Source: Haemophilus parainfluenzae T3T1 (GTDB taxonomy: Bacteria > Pseudomonadota > Gammaproteobacteria > Enterobacterales > Pasteurellaceae). Taken from it: a DNA stretch of 64,000 bases. Shown here piece by piece: positions 8,654-16,835 of the stretch. The translations under genes and the position numbers were made by a program. Within the stretch, counting starts at the first letter, position 1; each line of letters begins with the position of its first letter. The DNA is taken from the NCBI RefSeq assembly GCF_000210895.1, contig NC_015964.1:1261501-1325500 (forward strand), given 5' to 3'. The notes under the pieces are model-generated. The model had not been told where the DNA came from and did no database searches. It saw only the letters and a program-made list of their open reading frames with translations.

Positions 8654-10051
8654 TTACATCCAGAAGATATAAGCAATTGTCCCGATAATTAGCATACAGG
8701 TTAAATCAATAAATTTACCCACGCGGATCATTTCGGATTGTTTCACAAAACCTGTCGAGTACACAATCGCATTTGGTGGTGTCCCGACCGGCATCATAAA
8801 GGCACAAGATGCCCCTAGGCCAATAATCATCGCAAAACCAAGTGGTGGCATATTCAGTGCATTTGCAATAGAAATAAAGATTGGAACCAGTAAAGCAGCA
8901 CTTGCTGTGTTTGAGGTAAACTCAGTTAAGCAGACAATAAAGGCGGCAACAATTAATGCCATCACATAGTAGTGCCCGCCTTCAATGATGAAGACGATAC
9001 CATCCGCCATGATTTTGCTTGCACCAGAATGGGTAAGCACAGAACTTAAGGTTAAGCCGCCACCAAAAAGGAATAACACGCCCCATTCCGTATTGTCTTG
9101 TACTTCTTTCCAGCTTGCGATACCAGTTACACAAATGACGATTGCAGCCGATAGAGCAACCATACTGTCAAAACTGCCAATGGGTTTTGGTAAACCTAAT
9201 AATTGAGAAAGAATTGGATTGATGTAACCACCAAAAATCCAAAGAATTGCCACGGTCACAAAGATAGTTAAGGTTAAAATACGTTTTTTCGTCATGTGAA
9301 TTTTGGCAAATTCCGCATCAAAACGAAGGCCAAGTTTGGGTTTAAAAACAAGGTATAACCAACCAATAATTACAGGGAACAAAATTAACATGACTGGCGT
9401 ACCATACATTAACCAGTCAGCAAAACCTAAATGAAGCTGAGAGGCAGCGATGGCATTAGGAGGGCTTCCCACAAGCGTACCCATCCCCCCAATAGTGGCA
9501 CTGTAGGCAATACCCAATAACACAAATACATAAGTATTGTGATCTTTATTGCGGTCTAACTGACTTAAGATAGTCATTGAAAGTGGGATCATCATTGCAG
9601 CAGTAGCGGTATTGCTCATCCACATGGACAAAAATGCTGTTGCGACGAATAAATAGAGTACAGCAACAGATAACCGACCCCGCGCTAACTGCATGATTTT
9701 ATTTGAAATCATTTGATCTATTTTTTGTACATTTAATGCGGTTGCAAGTGCAAAACCACCAAAGAATAAGAAAATGGTCGGATCCGCAAAGGCAACAAGC
9801 GCTTCACGACTATTAGCCAATCCTAACAGGACAGATAAAATGGGCACGAACAATGCAGTGATCGTTACACTGACGGCTTCGGTAAGCCATAAAATAGCTA
9901 CAAATGCGAGTAAAGATAATCCTTTGTTTGCCGCAGGTTCAAAAGGAAGGGTATTAAGTAAAATAAAAAATAGCGCGACATCAAAGAGGAATATAATGGT
10001 TTGTTTATTCCATGCTTTTCGTTGAGAATTGGTGACGGGGATTGATTGCAT
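8654..10051 (-). CDS. DASS-family (SLC13/INDY-type) sodium:dicarboxylate symporter
   Basis: With the start at 10051 the protein is 465 residues with about 11-12 hydrophobic helices. Both Ser-Asn-Thr motifs of divalent anion:sodium symporters are present (MSNTATAAMMIPL and TSNTASAALLVPI). Each is paired with a second-site block, GTLVGSPPNAIAAS and MPVGTPPNAIVYSTG. These define the family and the sodium and carboxylate sites. The start MQSIPVTNSQ has an AAGGAG box 6 bases upstream, so the in-frame ATG at 10090 is unlikely. Substrate is probably a C4-dicarboxylate. A near-FNR site upstream suggests anaerobic control. Confidence 0.85.
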   Translation of the reverse strand: MQSIPVTNSQRKAWNKQTIIFLFDVALFFILLNTLPFEPAANKGLSLLAFVAILWLTEAVSVTITALFVPILSVLLGLANSREALVAFADPTIFLFFGGFALATALNVQKIDQMISNKIMQLARGRLSVAVLYLFVATAFLSMWMSNTATAAMMIPLSMTILSQLDRNKDHNTYVFVLLGIAYSATIGGMGTLVGSPPNAIAASQLHLGFADWLMYGTPVMLILFPVIIGWLYLVFKPKLGLRFDAEFAKIHMTKKRILTLTIFVTVAILWIFGGYINPILSQLLGLPKPIGSFDSMVALSAAIVICVTGIASWKEVQDNTEWGVLFLFGGGLTLSSVLTHSGASKIMADGIVFIIEGGHYYVMALIVAAFIVCLTEFTSNTASAALLVPIFISIANALNMPPLGFAMIIGLGASCAFMMPVGTPPNAIVYSTGFVKQSEMIRVGKFIDLTCMLIIGTIAYIFWM

Positions 10052-10126
10052 ATTTCTCCTTATATTTTTTATGGCCGCCGATTGTAGCACAAGAGTAATT
10101 AATCAGAAAATAATGCATACTAAAAA

Positions 10127-10140
10127 TTGATTAGTATTAA
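10127..10140. promoter_or_regulatory. Possible FNR site upstream of the DASS gene
   Basis: TTGATTAGTATTAA matches the FNR consensus TTGAT-N4-ATCAA at nine of ten fixed positions, 76-89 bases before the carrier start. This would suit a dicarboxylate carrier used in fumarate respiration. AT-rich DNA makes chance matches fairly easy. Confidence 0.4.
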
Positions 10141-10156
10141 AGCAAAGTGCGGTCAA
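10136..10156 (+). repeat. Left 21-bp direct repeat flanking the RM island
   Basis: The 21 bases are identical to 13768-13788. They consist of an uptake signal (AAAGTGCGGTCAA) plus eight further identical bases on its left. Unlike the right copy, this one has no inverted partner. It marks the left edge of the restriction-modification island. Confidence 0.8.
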
Positions 10157-10298
10157 GGTGAGGCGATTTTACATGATGATTTAATAGAGAGTTTTTTTAG
10201 TAAAATTATGCATTAAAAATTTGGGATGAGTATAAAACACAGTAGTAATTTGTTAGAATCTGAACAATCTTCTTATATAACTTCTAACGGACAATACA
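10157..10298. other. AT-rich upstream region of the RM gene
   Basis: No gene is visible here. The stretch probably holds the promoter of the restriction-modification genes, but no hexamer pair with proper spacing stands out. A TATAAA (10231-10236) is the best -10 candidate. No controller-protein box is recognisable. Confidence 0.4.
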
Positions 10299-12302
10299 AT
10301 GGACAATCAAGCAATTAGCCTAAGTGCAATCCTAAAAGATTCTAACTACAAACTTTCTCAATTTAGCCCTGAACAAGTGGCTAAACTTGAATCTCAAATC
10401 AGCGAAAAAATTGTTAAAGGCAAAACCCACTATTATCTGAATTGCCGCATCCGCAATAAAGAAATCAAGCTAACACCTGAAGAAATCGTCCGTCAGCTGT
10501 ATTTGATGATTTTGATGGATGACTACGGTTATCCGGCAGAGCGTATTCAGTTGGAATATAGTGTTACCTTTGGTCGGGACGACAGTAAACGAGCAGATAT
10601 TGTTGTATTTGATAAAGACAATCCGAATTCTGCCTATATCATTGTTGAGCTCAAAAAACCTAAACTCAAAGACGGTAAAGAACAGCTCAAATCCTATTGC
10701 AATGCCACAGGCGCACCAATCGGTGTATGGACGAACGGCGATTCCATTTCTTTTTATCATCGAAAAGACCCAAATTACTTTGAAGATATTCCCGCATTAC
10801 CGAGAGTATCGGAAAAATTGTCTGATGTATTGAATGAAAAATACACTATTGATGATTTAATCCGAAAAGATAAGCTCGTCAATGAACGCAAGTCATTGAA
10901 AGATTTAATTTTAGAAATGGAAGATGAAGTCTTGGCAAATGCTGGCGTGGATGTATTTGAAGAGCTCTTTAAGCTGATCTTTACCAAACTCTATGACGAA
11001 ATGGAGAGCGGCCGGAATAAAAAACGCTATTTAGTATTCCGTAATAGTGGTGATACCGAAATTGAATTAAAAAATAAAATCCAAGATTTATTTGAAAAAG
11101 CTTGTGAAAAATGGGAAGGGGTATTTTCCGAAGACAGCAAAATCCAGCTTACCCCTTCGCATTTGTCTGTCTGTGTTTCTTCACTGCAAGATGTTAAGCT
11201 GTTTAATTCCAATTTGGATGTGGTGGATGAAGCTTTTGAATACCTGATTAACAAATCCAGCAAAGGCGAAAAAGGACAATATTTCACGCCGCGCTATGTG
11301 ATTGATATGTGCGTAAAAATGCTCAATCCGGCTGCGGATGAAACCATTATCGATACAGCTGCAGGCAGTTGTGGCTTTCCTGTTCACACAATCTTCCACG
11401 TATGGGAACAGATTCTAAAAGAGCAAGGCATGGAAAAAAGCCATTTGTTTACCAGCGAAGAAAAGCCTATTGAATGTACTGATTACGTTATCAAGAAAGT
11501 TTTTGCTATCGATTTTGATGAAAGAGCTGTACGCGTTGCACGTACGCTAAATCTGATTGCAGGCGACGGGCAAACCAACGTATTGCATTTAAACACGTTG
11601 GATTGGGAGCGCTGGGATGAAAAAACTAAAGACGAAAACTGGCTCGATACTTATGGCAACGGTTGGAAAGGTTTGCGCAAACTCAGAAAGCAAAAAGACA
11701 GCAACCGCGATTTCGGTTTCGACATTCTGATGGCGAATCCGCCGTTTGCAGGTGACATAAAAGAAAGCCGTATTTTGGCGAAATACGAACTGGGGAAGAA
11801 GCCCAACGGCAAAGCCCAAACCAAAGTTGGGCGCGACATTCTCTTTATCGAACGCAACCTGGATTTCTTAAAAGACGGCGGACGCATGGCAATCGTGTTG
11901 CCGCAAGGTCGTTTCAACAATAGCTCCGATAAAGCCATCCGCGAATTTATTGCAGAACGTTGTCGTATCCTTGCAGTAGTTGGTTTGCATGGGAATGTAT
12001 TTAAACCACATACTGGCACCAAAACCAGCGTTTTATTCGTGCAAAAATGGCATGATGAACTTTGCCCGAAAGTCGAAGACTACCCGATTTTCTTTGCCAC
12101 AATGCAGGAGCCGAGTAAAGACAACAGCGGCGATAAAATCTTTGTCCGTAATGAAGATGGTTCACCTGTACTGGATAGTCATGGACATTTAATCGTTAAG
12201 CACGACCTGTTTAACCACGACGGCAAAACTCAAGATGGGATAGCTGAAGCCTTTTTAGAATTTGCTAAAAAAGAAAAATTGTCTTTTGTGGGAAAGCCCT
12301 AA
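10299..12302 (+). CDS. Fused restriction nuclease-N6-adenine methyltransferase (type IIB/IIG-like RM subunit)
   Basis: A 667-residue two-function protein. Residues about 55-165 form an HsdR_N-like PD-(D/E)xK nuclease, with Asp100 (RADIVVF), then Glu117 and Lys119 in IIVELKKP. From about 320 on it is an HsdM-type gamma N6-adenine methylase, with GQYFTPRYV at 327-335, SAM motif DTAAGSCGF from 352, and catalytic NPPF at 480-483. There is no DEAD-box translocase and no hsdR gene nearby, so this is not classical type I. The RM + S arrangement resembles BcgI (type IIB). The stop lies two codons beyond an in-frame G_GGA_AAG heptamer. The following S frame is -1 relative to this one, so part of the product may continue into S. 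Confidence 0.85.
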   Translation: MDNQAISLSAILKDSNYKLSQFSPEQVAKLESQISEKIVKGKTHYYLNCRIRNKEIKLTPEEIVRQLYLMILMDDYGYPAERIQLEYSVTFGRDDSKRADIVVFDKDNPNSAYIIVELKKPKLKDGKEQLKSYCNATGAPIGVWTNGDSISFYHRKDPNYFEDIPALPRVSEKLSDVLNEKYTIDDLIRKDKLVNERKSLKDLILEMEDEVLANAGVDVFEELFKLIFTKLYDEMESGRNKKRYLVFRNSGDTEIELKNKIQDLFEKACEKWEGVFSEDSKIQLTPSHLSVCVSSLQDVKLFNSNLDVVDEAFEYLINKSSKGEKGQYFTPRYVIDMCVKMLNPAADETIIDTAAGSCGFPVHTIFHVWEQILKEQGMEKSHLFTSEEKPIECTDYVIKKVFAIDFDERAVRVARTLNLIAGDGQTNVLHLNTLDWERWDEKTKDENWLDTYGNGWKGLRKLRKQKDSNRDFGFDILMANPPFAGDIKESRILAKYELGKKPNGKAQTKVGRDILFIERNLDFLKDGGRMAIVLPQGRFNNSSDKAIREFIAERCRILAVVGLHGNVFKPHTGTKTSVLFVQKWHDELCPKVEDYPIFFATMQEPSKDNSGDKIFVRNEDGSPVLDSHGHLIVKHDLFNHDGKTQDGIAEAFLEFAKKEKLSFVGKP

Positions 12303-12345
12303 GCCCCTTTGATGCTGCGAAATACCAGCGACTGTTGGAGGGGCT
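12290..12345 (+). promoter_or_regulatory. Candidate programmed -1 frameshift signal joining RM to S
   Basis: The heptamer GGGAAAG (12290-12296) is in the proper phase for -1 slippage (G_GGA_AAG, zero-frame codons GGA AAG). Codon CCC and stop TAA follow. After a 5-base spacer, AGCCCCT (12302-12308) pairs perfectly with AGGGGCT (12339-12345). Inside the loop GCTG (12314-12317) can pair with CAGC (12326-12329). After slippage the frame reads A-L-S-P-F-D-A-A-K-Y-Q-R-L-L-E-G-L and runs directly into S, giving about 1148 residues. A single-base loss from an ancestral fusion would leave the same junction. Confidence 0.55.
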
Positions 12346-13744
12346 GGAGGTAAAAGAAGTGCTATTTTCAGAAATCATATTAGATAATGAAAAGTTTAGA
12401 ATAGATGATGAATTTTTTATGAAGGAATATATTTCCGCTTATAGAAAAATTAAATCTATTCCTAATATCGTACTAAAAGATGAGATTTCAGTATTGACTG
12501 ATTTTCATGCAAATGGAAGTTATGAAGCTATATCTGAAGTTTTTGAGCTGTTAGATGAGCCTAATTTTGCTTATATGGTTAGAACGACAGACCTAGAAAC
12601 AAATAATTTTTCAGATAATGTTAAATATATAACAAAAAAAGCCTATAACTTTTTATCTAAAAGCCAAGTTTTTGGTGGTGAATTGCTTATAAATAAGATA
12701 GGAACGCCAGGTAAATCTTATTTAATGCCATATTTAAATAGACCAACATCATTAGGAATGAATTTGTTCTTAATTAGAACAAATGAAAATTCATGTATAA
12801 ATGAAAAATTTCTTTATATTTACTTTAATACAAATTTTGGTTTAAAAATTATCAATAGAAAAATTAATGGGACAGTTCCTTTAACAATTGATAAGGCTGC
12901 AATTAGAAGTTTATATGTTCCTAAATTTGAAAGTGACTTTATTTATGAAATTTCATCATTAGTAGATAAAGTATTTGATTTAGAACTTGAAGCTAAAAGT
13001 ATGTATAGACAAGCAGAACTACTGCTACTAGACACTTTAAAATTAAAAGACTTCAATCCACCTTCACAAACGATCAATATCAAATCCTTTGCCGACAGTT
13101 TTGGTACATCGGGTAGGCTGGATGCGGAGTTTTATCAGGAAAAGTATGAAAAATTGATAGATAAAATCAAGAGCTATCCTAAAGGATATAATACCTTAGA
13201 TTATTTTATTAAAGATTTTTCAACTGGTTTTGCTTACAAAAGTGAGACATATACAGAAACGGGAATCCCTTTAATCCGAATTAATAATATCGGGAATGGC
13301 ACATTAGATATATCTAATGCTATGTTGATTCCACAAGGAGATATTAGTTTAAGTCCTAAAGATGTTGCAAATGAAAATGACATACTAATATCAATGTCCG
13401 GTACTATTGGAAACTCTTGTAAAGTGCCTAAAGGTGTAAATGCGGTAGTAAATCAAAGAATCATGCGAATCTCTCCTCAAAATATTAATGTCGAGGTATT
13501 GCCGCTCATCATTAATTCGATTATCGGAAAATATCAATTAGAGCGTATGGGAACTGGTGGCGTTCAAACAAATATTTCTGCAAACGATATTAAACAAATT
13601 GTTATTCCAAATGTAGAAGAGAAAATTCAAACCCAAATCGCTGATTTAATTCAACAATCTGATCGCTTGCGACAAGAATCCCAAAACTTGTTGGAAGAAG
13701 CGAAGTTTAAGGTGGAACAAGCAATTGAATCATGTCTTTTTTGA
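12335..13744 (+). CDS. DNA specificity subunit (HsdS-like, two target-recognition domains)
   Basis: At least 469 residues, organised as two halves. Each half opens with a similar block (FRIDDEFFMKEY near residue 21 and GRLDAEFYQEKY near 258) and ends in a helical spacer (VFDLELEAKSMYRQAELLLL; LIQQSDRLRQESQNLLEEAK). The second half holds the typical IPLIRINNIGNG and GTGGVQTNIS motifs. It would read a bipartite target for the RM protein. The start is problematic. The first possible initiator is TTG at 12335, without a ribosome binding site, yet the frame stays open back to 12269 and encodes S-P-F-D-A-A-K-Y-Q-R-L-L-E-G-L. Translation probably arrives by frameshift from RM. The first half is notably more AT-rich than RM, suggesting domain exchange. 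Confidence 0.85.
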   Translation: MEGLEVKEVLFSEIILDNEKFRIDDEFFMKEYISAYRKIKSIPNIVLKDEISVLTDFHANGSYEAISEVFELLDEPNFAYMVRTTDLETNNFSDNVKYITKKAYNFLSKSQVFGGELLINKIGTPGKSYLMPYLNRPTSLGMNLFLIRTNENSCINEKFLYIYFNTNFGLKIINRKINGTVPLTIDKAAIRSLYVPKFESDFIYEISSLVDKVFDLELEAKSMYRQAELLLLDTLKLKDFNPPSQTINIKSFADSFGTSGRLDAEFYQEKYEKLIDKIKSYPKGYNTLDYFIKDFSTGFAYKSETYTETGIPLIRINNIGNGTLDISNAMLIPQGDISLSPKDVANENDILISMSGTIGNSCKVPKGVNAVVNQRIMRISPQNINVEVLPLIINSIIGKYQLERMGTGGVQTNISANDIKQIVIPNVEEKIQTQIADLIQQSDRLRQESQNLLEEAKFKVEQAIESCLF

Positions 13745-13767
13745 TAGTTTAAATTTTTATAACTTTA

Positions 13768-13816
13768 ATTAAAGCAAAGTGCGGTCAAAAACCTCCTGAT
13801 TTTTGACCGCACTTTA
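13768..13816. terminator. Right direct repeat and inverted uptake-sequence terminator
   Basis: Bases 13768-13788 repeat 10136-10156 exactly. The uptake sequence in it (AAAGTGCGGTCAAAAA) pairs with its inverse ending at 13816, forming a bidirectional terminator between S and the convergent UDG-like gene. This copy with its partner looks like the ancestral terminator. The left copy is the orphan duplicate. Confidence 0.8.
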
Positions 13817-13832
13817 TGGGTGGAATATTGGT

Positions 13833-14414
13833 TTAACTAGATAAAATCGCTTTCACTTGCTTTTGCAATGTTGGCACAATCTCTTGTTCAAACCATGGAT
13901 TTTTCTTGAGCCAAATTTGGTTGCGTGGAGATGGGTGAACAAGCGGAAGAAAGTGAGGAAGAAAATCACGAAAATGGTGAACTGTCTCAGTGACATTAAG
14001 GTTATTTTCTGGCAAATAGTATTTTTGTGCATATTGTCCAATAAGAATCGTCAGCTCAATATTAGGCAAATTAGCGAGAATTAGCGGATGCCATTTTTCT
14101 GCGAAGCCTTTGCGCGGTGGTAAATCACCGGATTTGCCTTTTCCAGGGTAATAAAAGTCCATCGGGATGACCGCAAACAAACCAGAATGATAGAAGGTAT
14201 CGCGATCCACACCGAGCCATTCACGTAGGCGATCACCGCTTTTATCATTCCAATATAAACGACTTTCTTGGGCTTTAATTCCAGGGGCTTGTCCGACAAT
14301 ATTAATACGAGCGGTAGTTGGCGCAGCAAAAAGCGGTTCGATACCCTTTGCAGTAAAGGATTGATTATCGGGATCTTGCATGATGGATTGCGTGATTTGT
14401 GTAAGTGTTGGCAT
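13833..14414 (-). CDS. Uracil-DNA glycosylase superfamily protein
   Basis: A 193-residue protein with the two motifs that define the UDG fold. These are GQAPGIKAQESRLYW near residue 40 (the water-activating or substrate loop) and HPSPRNQIW near 160 (the minor-groove loop). The GQAPG form resembles the small UDG-like proteins found in gamma-proteobacteria rather than Ung (GQDPYH). It probably acts in base-excision repair, but activity on uracil cannot be inferred. It lies downstream of nrdD on the same strand, behind a terminator. Confidence 0.75.
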   Translation of the reverse strand: MPTLTQITQSIMQDPDNQSFTAKGIEPLFAAPTTARINIVGQAPGIKAQESRLYWNDKSGDRLREWLGVDRDTFYHSGLFAVIPMDFYYPGKGKSGDLPPRKGFAEKWHPLILANLPNIELTILIGQYAQKYYLPENNLNVTETVHHFRDFLPHFLPLVHPSPRNQIWLKKNPWFEQEIVPTLQKQVKAILSS

Positions 14415-14437
14415 GGTACTTCCTTATTTATTGAAAT

Positions 14438-14467
14438 AAAAATAGCTCACTTTTGATGAGCTATTTT
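14438..14467 (-). terminator. Terminator of nrdD
   Basis: AAATAGCTCA and TGAGCTATTT form a 10-bp stem with a short loop. On the minus strand a T-rich tract (TTTTTATTT) follows, just after the nrdD stop. Confidence 0.8.
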
Positions 14468-14488
14468 ATCATAATCAATGTTGCGACA

Positions 14489-16615
14489 TTATAGGTGTTT
14501 CACTCGACGTTTTACTTCTTCCTGTTTGCCCGCATTGAATGGACGAGCATCAGGACTGCCGAGATAACCACAAACCCGTCGGGTTACGGAAACTTTTGCA
14601 CTGTCATGATTACCGCATTTCGGGCAGACAAAACCTTTACTTGTACAATTGAATTCTCCTGTGAAACCACATTCGTAACATTCATCAATTGGCGTGTTGG
14701 TGCCGTAATAAGGCACGCGATCATAGCTATAATCCCACACATCTTCGAGTGCTTTGAGGTTATGTTGAATGTTAGGGTATTCGCCATAACAGATAAAGCC
14801 GCCACTCGCTAATTCAGGATAAGGCATTTCAAAGTCTAATTTATCGTATGGATTCACTTTTTTCTCTACATCTAAGTGATAGCTGTTAGTGTAGTAGCCT
14901 TTATCGGTAACGCCTTCAATCACACCAAATTGTTTGGTATCTAAACGACAGAAACGATCGCACAAGTTTTCACTTGGTGTGGAATAAAGGCTAAATGCAT
15001 AACCCGTTTCTTTCTGCCATTGTTTTACCGCTTCATTTAAACGACGCACAATCGCGATGCCTTTTTCACGCAGTTGTTCATCGTCAAAAATATGTCCTTT
15101 TTTATACAGCGCATTGATGGTTTCATGAATACCAATATAGCCTAAAGAAATTGATGCTCGTCCATTTTTGAAAATATCGGCAACATTATCATCGGCTTTT
15201 AAGCGAACGCCACAAGCTCCTTCCATATAGAGAATTGGCGCAACACGAGCTTTGGTATTTTCTAAGCGAGCAATACGGGTAAGTAAGGCTTTCTTCGCAA
15301 GGGCTAGGCGTTCATCTAAAGTGCGGTAGAATTTTTCTTCATTTCCTTGTGCTTCAAGGGCAATACGAGGCAGATTCAAACTTACCACACCTAAATTGTT
15401 GCGCCCATCATGCACTTCATGACTGTTTTCTTCATAAGCACCCAAGAAGCTACGACAACCCATTGGCGCTTTGAATGAACCGGTGACTTTGACCACTTGA
15501 TCATAGTTTAAAATATCTGGATACATGCGTTTTGAGGCGCATTCTAATGCCAGTTTTTTAATGTCATAGTTTGGATCTTGTTCGTTTTGGTTCACACCTT
15601 TTTTAATGGTAAAGACCAGTTTAGGGAAGACTGGCGTTTTGTGATTTTTACCTAAGCCACGAATACGGTTTTTCAAGATTGATTGCTGAATTAAACGTTC
15701 TTGCCAACTTGTGCCTAAGCCAAAACCAAAGGTAACAAACGGCGTTTGACCATTGGACGTATGGAGTGTATTAACTTCATATTCAAGGGATTGAAACGCA
15801 TCAAAACATTCTTTTTCAATTAGCGCTTTCGCATAATCTTCAGCATCAGGAATTTGCCATTGGGCGGCATTTTTCAAATGTTTTTCAAAACTGAGTTGGA
15901 CATAAGGTGCAAGCACTTCATCAATGCGATTAATGGTTGTACCGCCATAAATATGGCTGGCTACTTGAGCAATAATTTGTGCGGTAACTGCTGTTGCTGT
16001 GCCGATAGATTTAGGCGGTTCAATTTCGGCATTACCCATTTTAAAGCCATGCGAAAGCATGCCTTTTAGATCAACCAGCATGCAGTTGAACATCGGGAAA
16101 AATGGCGCGTAGTCTAAGTCGTGATAATGGATTTCGCCTTTTTCATGGGCTTCAACAACATCTCTTGGCAGAATGTGACGTTTGGCATAATGTTTGGCCA
16201 CAATACCTGCCAGTAAATCACGCTGGGTAGGGATCACTTTCGCATCTTTATTCGCATTTTCATTAAGCAATTCCACGTTGCTTTGTTCAATCAGCCCTTC
16301 AATTTCTTTGGTTAATTGGCTGCGTTTTTCACGAGCAAGATCACGATCGTGACGATATTCAATATAGGCACGTGCAATTTGGGGATACTTGCTTGTCATT
16401 AAGTGATCTTCAACGATTTTTTGAATCTGGTTGATATCAATTTCATGCTGATAGTGACTAAAAATCTCGGTATTAATTCGCTGGCTCAGATCATGGATAT
16501 ACATTTCATCAACAATATTGACCGCACTTGCCGCTTTTCTGATTGCATTAGTAATACGTTGTAGGTCAAACCCAATTCGTGAACCATCACGCTTAATCAC
16601 GAAGAAAGCATTCAT
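14489..16615 (-). CDS. nrdD: Anaerobic ribonucleoside-triphosphate reductase NrdD
   Basis: A 708-residue class III reductase that makes dNTPs without oxygen. The N-terminal ATP-cone (VIKRDGSRIGFDLQRI) senses dATP/ATP. The C-terminus carries a zinc site of two CxxC pairs (CYECG and CPKCG) and the glycyl-radical loop RVCGYLG, whose first glycine is residue 683. The activase nrdG is at 833-1300. Upstream there is a pair of NrdR boxes, a Fur-like palindrome and a perfect FNR site, so it is likely NrdR-repressed and induced without oxygen. Confidence 0.97.
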   Translation of the reverse strand: MNAFFVIKRDGSRIGFDLQRITNAIRKAASAVNIVDEMYIHDLSQRINTEIFSHYQHEIDINQIQKIVEDHLMTSKYPQIARAYIEYRHDRDLAREKRSQLTKEIEGLIEQSNVELLNENANKDAKVIPTQRDLLAGIVAKHYAKRHILPRDVVEAHEKGEIHYHDLDYAPFFPMFNCMLVDLKGMLSHGFKMGNAEIEPPKSIGTATAVTAQIIAQVASHIYGGTTINRIDEVLAPYVQLSFEKHLKNAAQWQIPDAEDYAKALIEKECFDAFQSLEYEVNTLHTSNGQTPFVTFGFGLGTSWQERLIQQSILKNRIRGLGKNHKTPVFPKLVFTIKKGVNQNEQDPNYDIKKLALECASKRMYPDILNYDQVVKVTGSFKAPMGCRSFLGAYEENSHEVHDGRNNLGVVSLNLPRIALEAQGNEEKFYRTLDERLALAKKALLTRIARLENTKARVAPILYMEGACGVRLKADDNVADIFKNGRASISLGYIGIHETINALYKKGHIFDDEQLREKGIAIVRRLNEAVKQWQKETGYAFSLYSTPSENLCDRFCRLDTKQFGVIEGVTDKGYYTNSYHLDVEKKVNPYDKLDFEMPYPELASGGFICYGEYPNIQHNLKALEDVWDYSYDRVPYYGTNTPIDECYECGFTGEFNCTSKGFVCPKCGNHDSAKVSVTRRVCGYLGSPDARPFNAGKQEEVKRRVKHL

Positions 16616-16654
16616 TTTATGACTCCTATATAGGCTAACTTAAAAAAAACGAAA

Positions 16655-16702
16655 GCACTATATATAGTTTTATTTAATAGATCAACACACAATATGTAGT
16701 GT
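16655..16702 (-). promoter_or_regulatory. Tandem NrdR boxes upstream of nrdD
   Basis: GCACTATATATAGTTT (16655-16670) and ACACAATATGTAGTGT (16687-16702) both match the NrdR box acaCwAtATaTwGtgt. The first has a perfect 10-base core and the second one core mismatch. Their starts are 32 bp apart, three helical turns, which is the spacing required for cooperative NrdR binding. They lie 40-87 bases upstream of the nrdD start. Confidence 0.88.
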
Positions 16703-16772
16703 TATTTGTCAATTTTTGATGATTGAAATTGAGTTGAAACCTTGCTAGATCTGGAAAGCAAGAGTGTTTTTG

Positions 16773-16789
16773 TTGAGAATTATTCTCAA
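16773..16789. promoter_or_regulatory. Fur-like palindrome upstream of nrdD
   Basis: TTGAGAATTATTCTCAA is a perfect 17-base palindrome. Its core TGAGAAT-T-ATTCTCA fits the 7-1-7 description of Fur boxes. It lies between the NrdR boxes and the FNR site. Confidence 0.55.
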
Positions 16790-16806
16790 ATTATTTTTTA
16801 ATAAAT

Positions 16807-16820
16807 TTGATCTAAATCAA
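16807..16820. promoter_or_regulatory. FNR site upstream of nrdD
   Basis: TTGATCTAAATCAA is a perfect match to the FNR consensus TTGAT-N4-ATCAA. It is about 190 bases upstream of the nrdD start, far enough for a distal activator position. The only gene it can serve without crossing another start is nrdD. Confidence 0.75.
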
Positions 16821-16835
16821 GATTTTTGGCAATAA

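Noticed and set aside
10470-12192. Several antisense and alternate-frame open frames within the RM gene
   Set aside because: They are shadows of a gene whose nuclease and methylase motifs fix the true frame.
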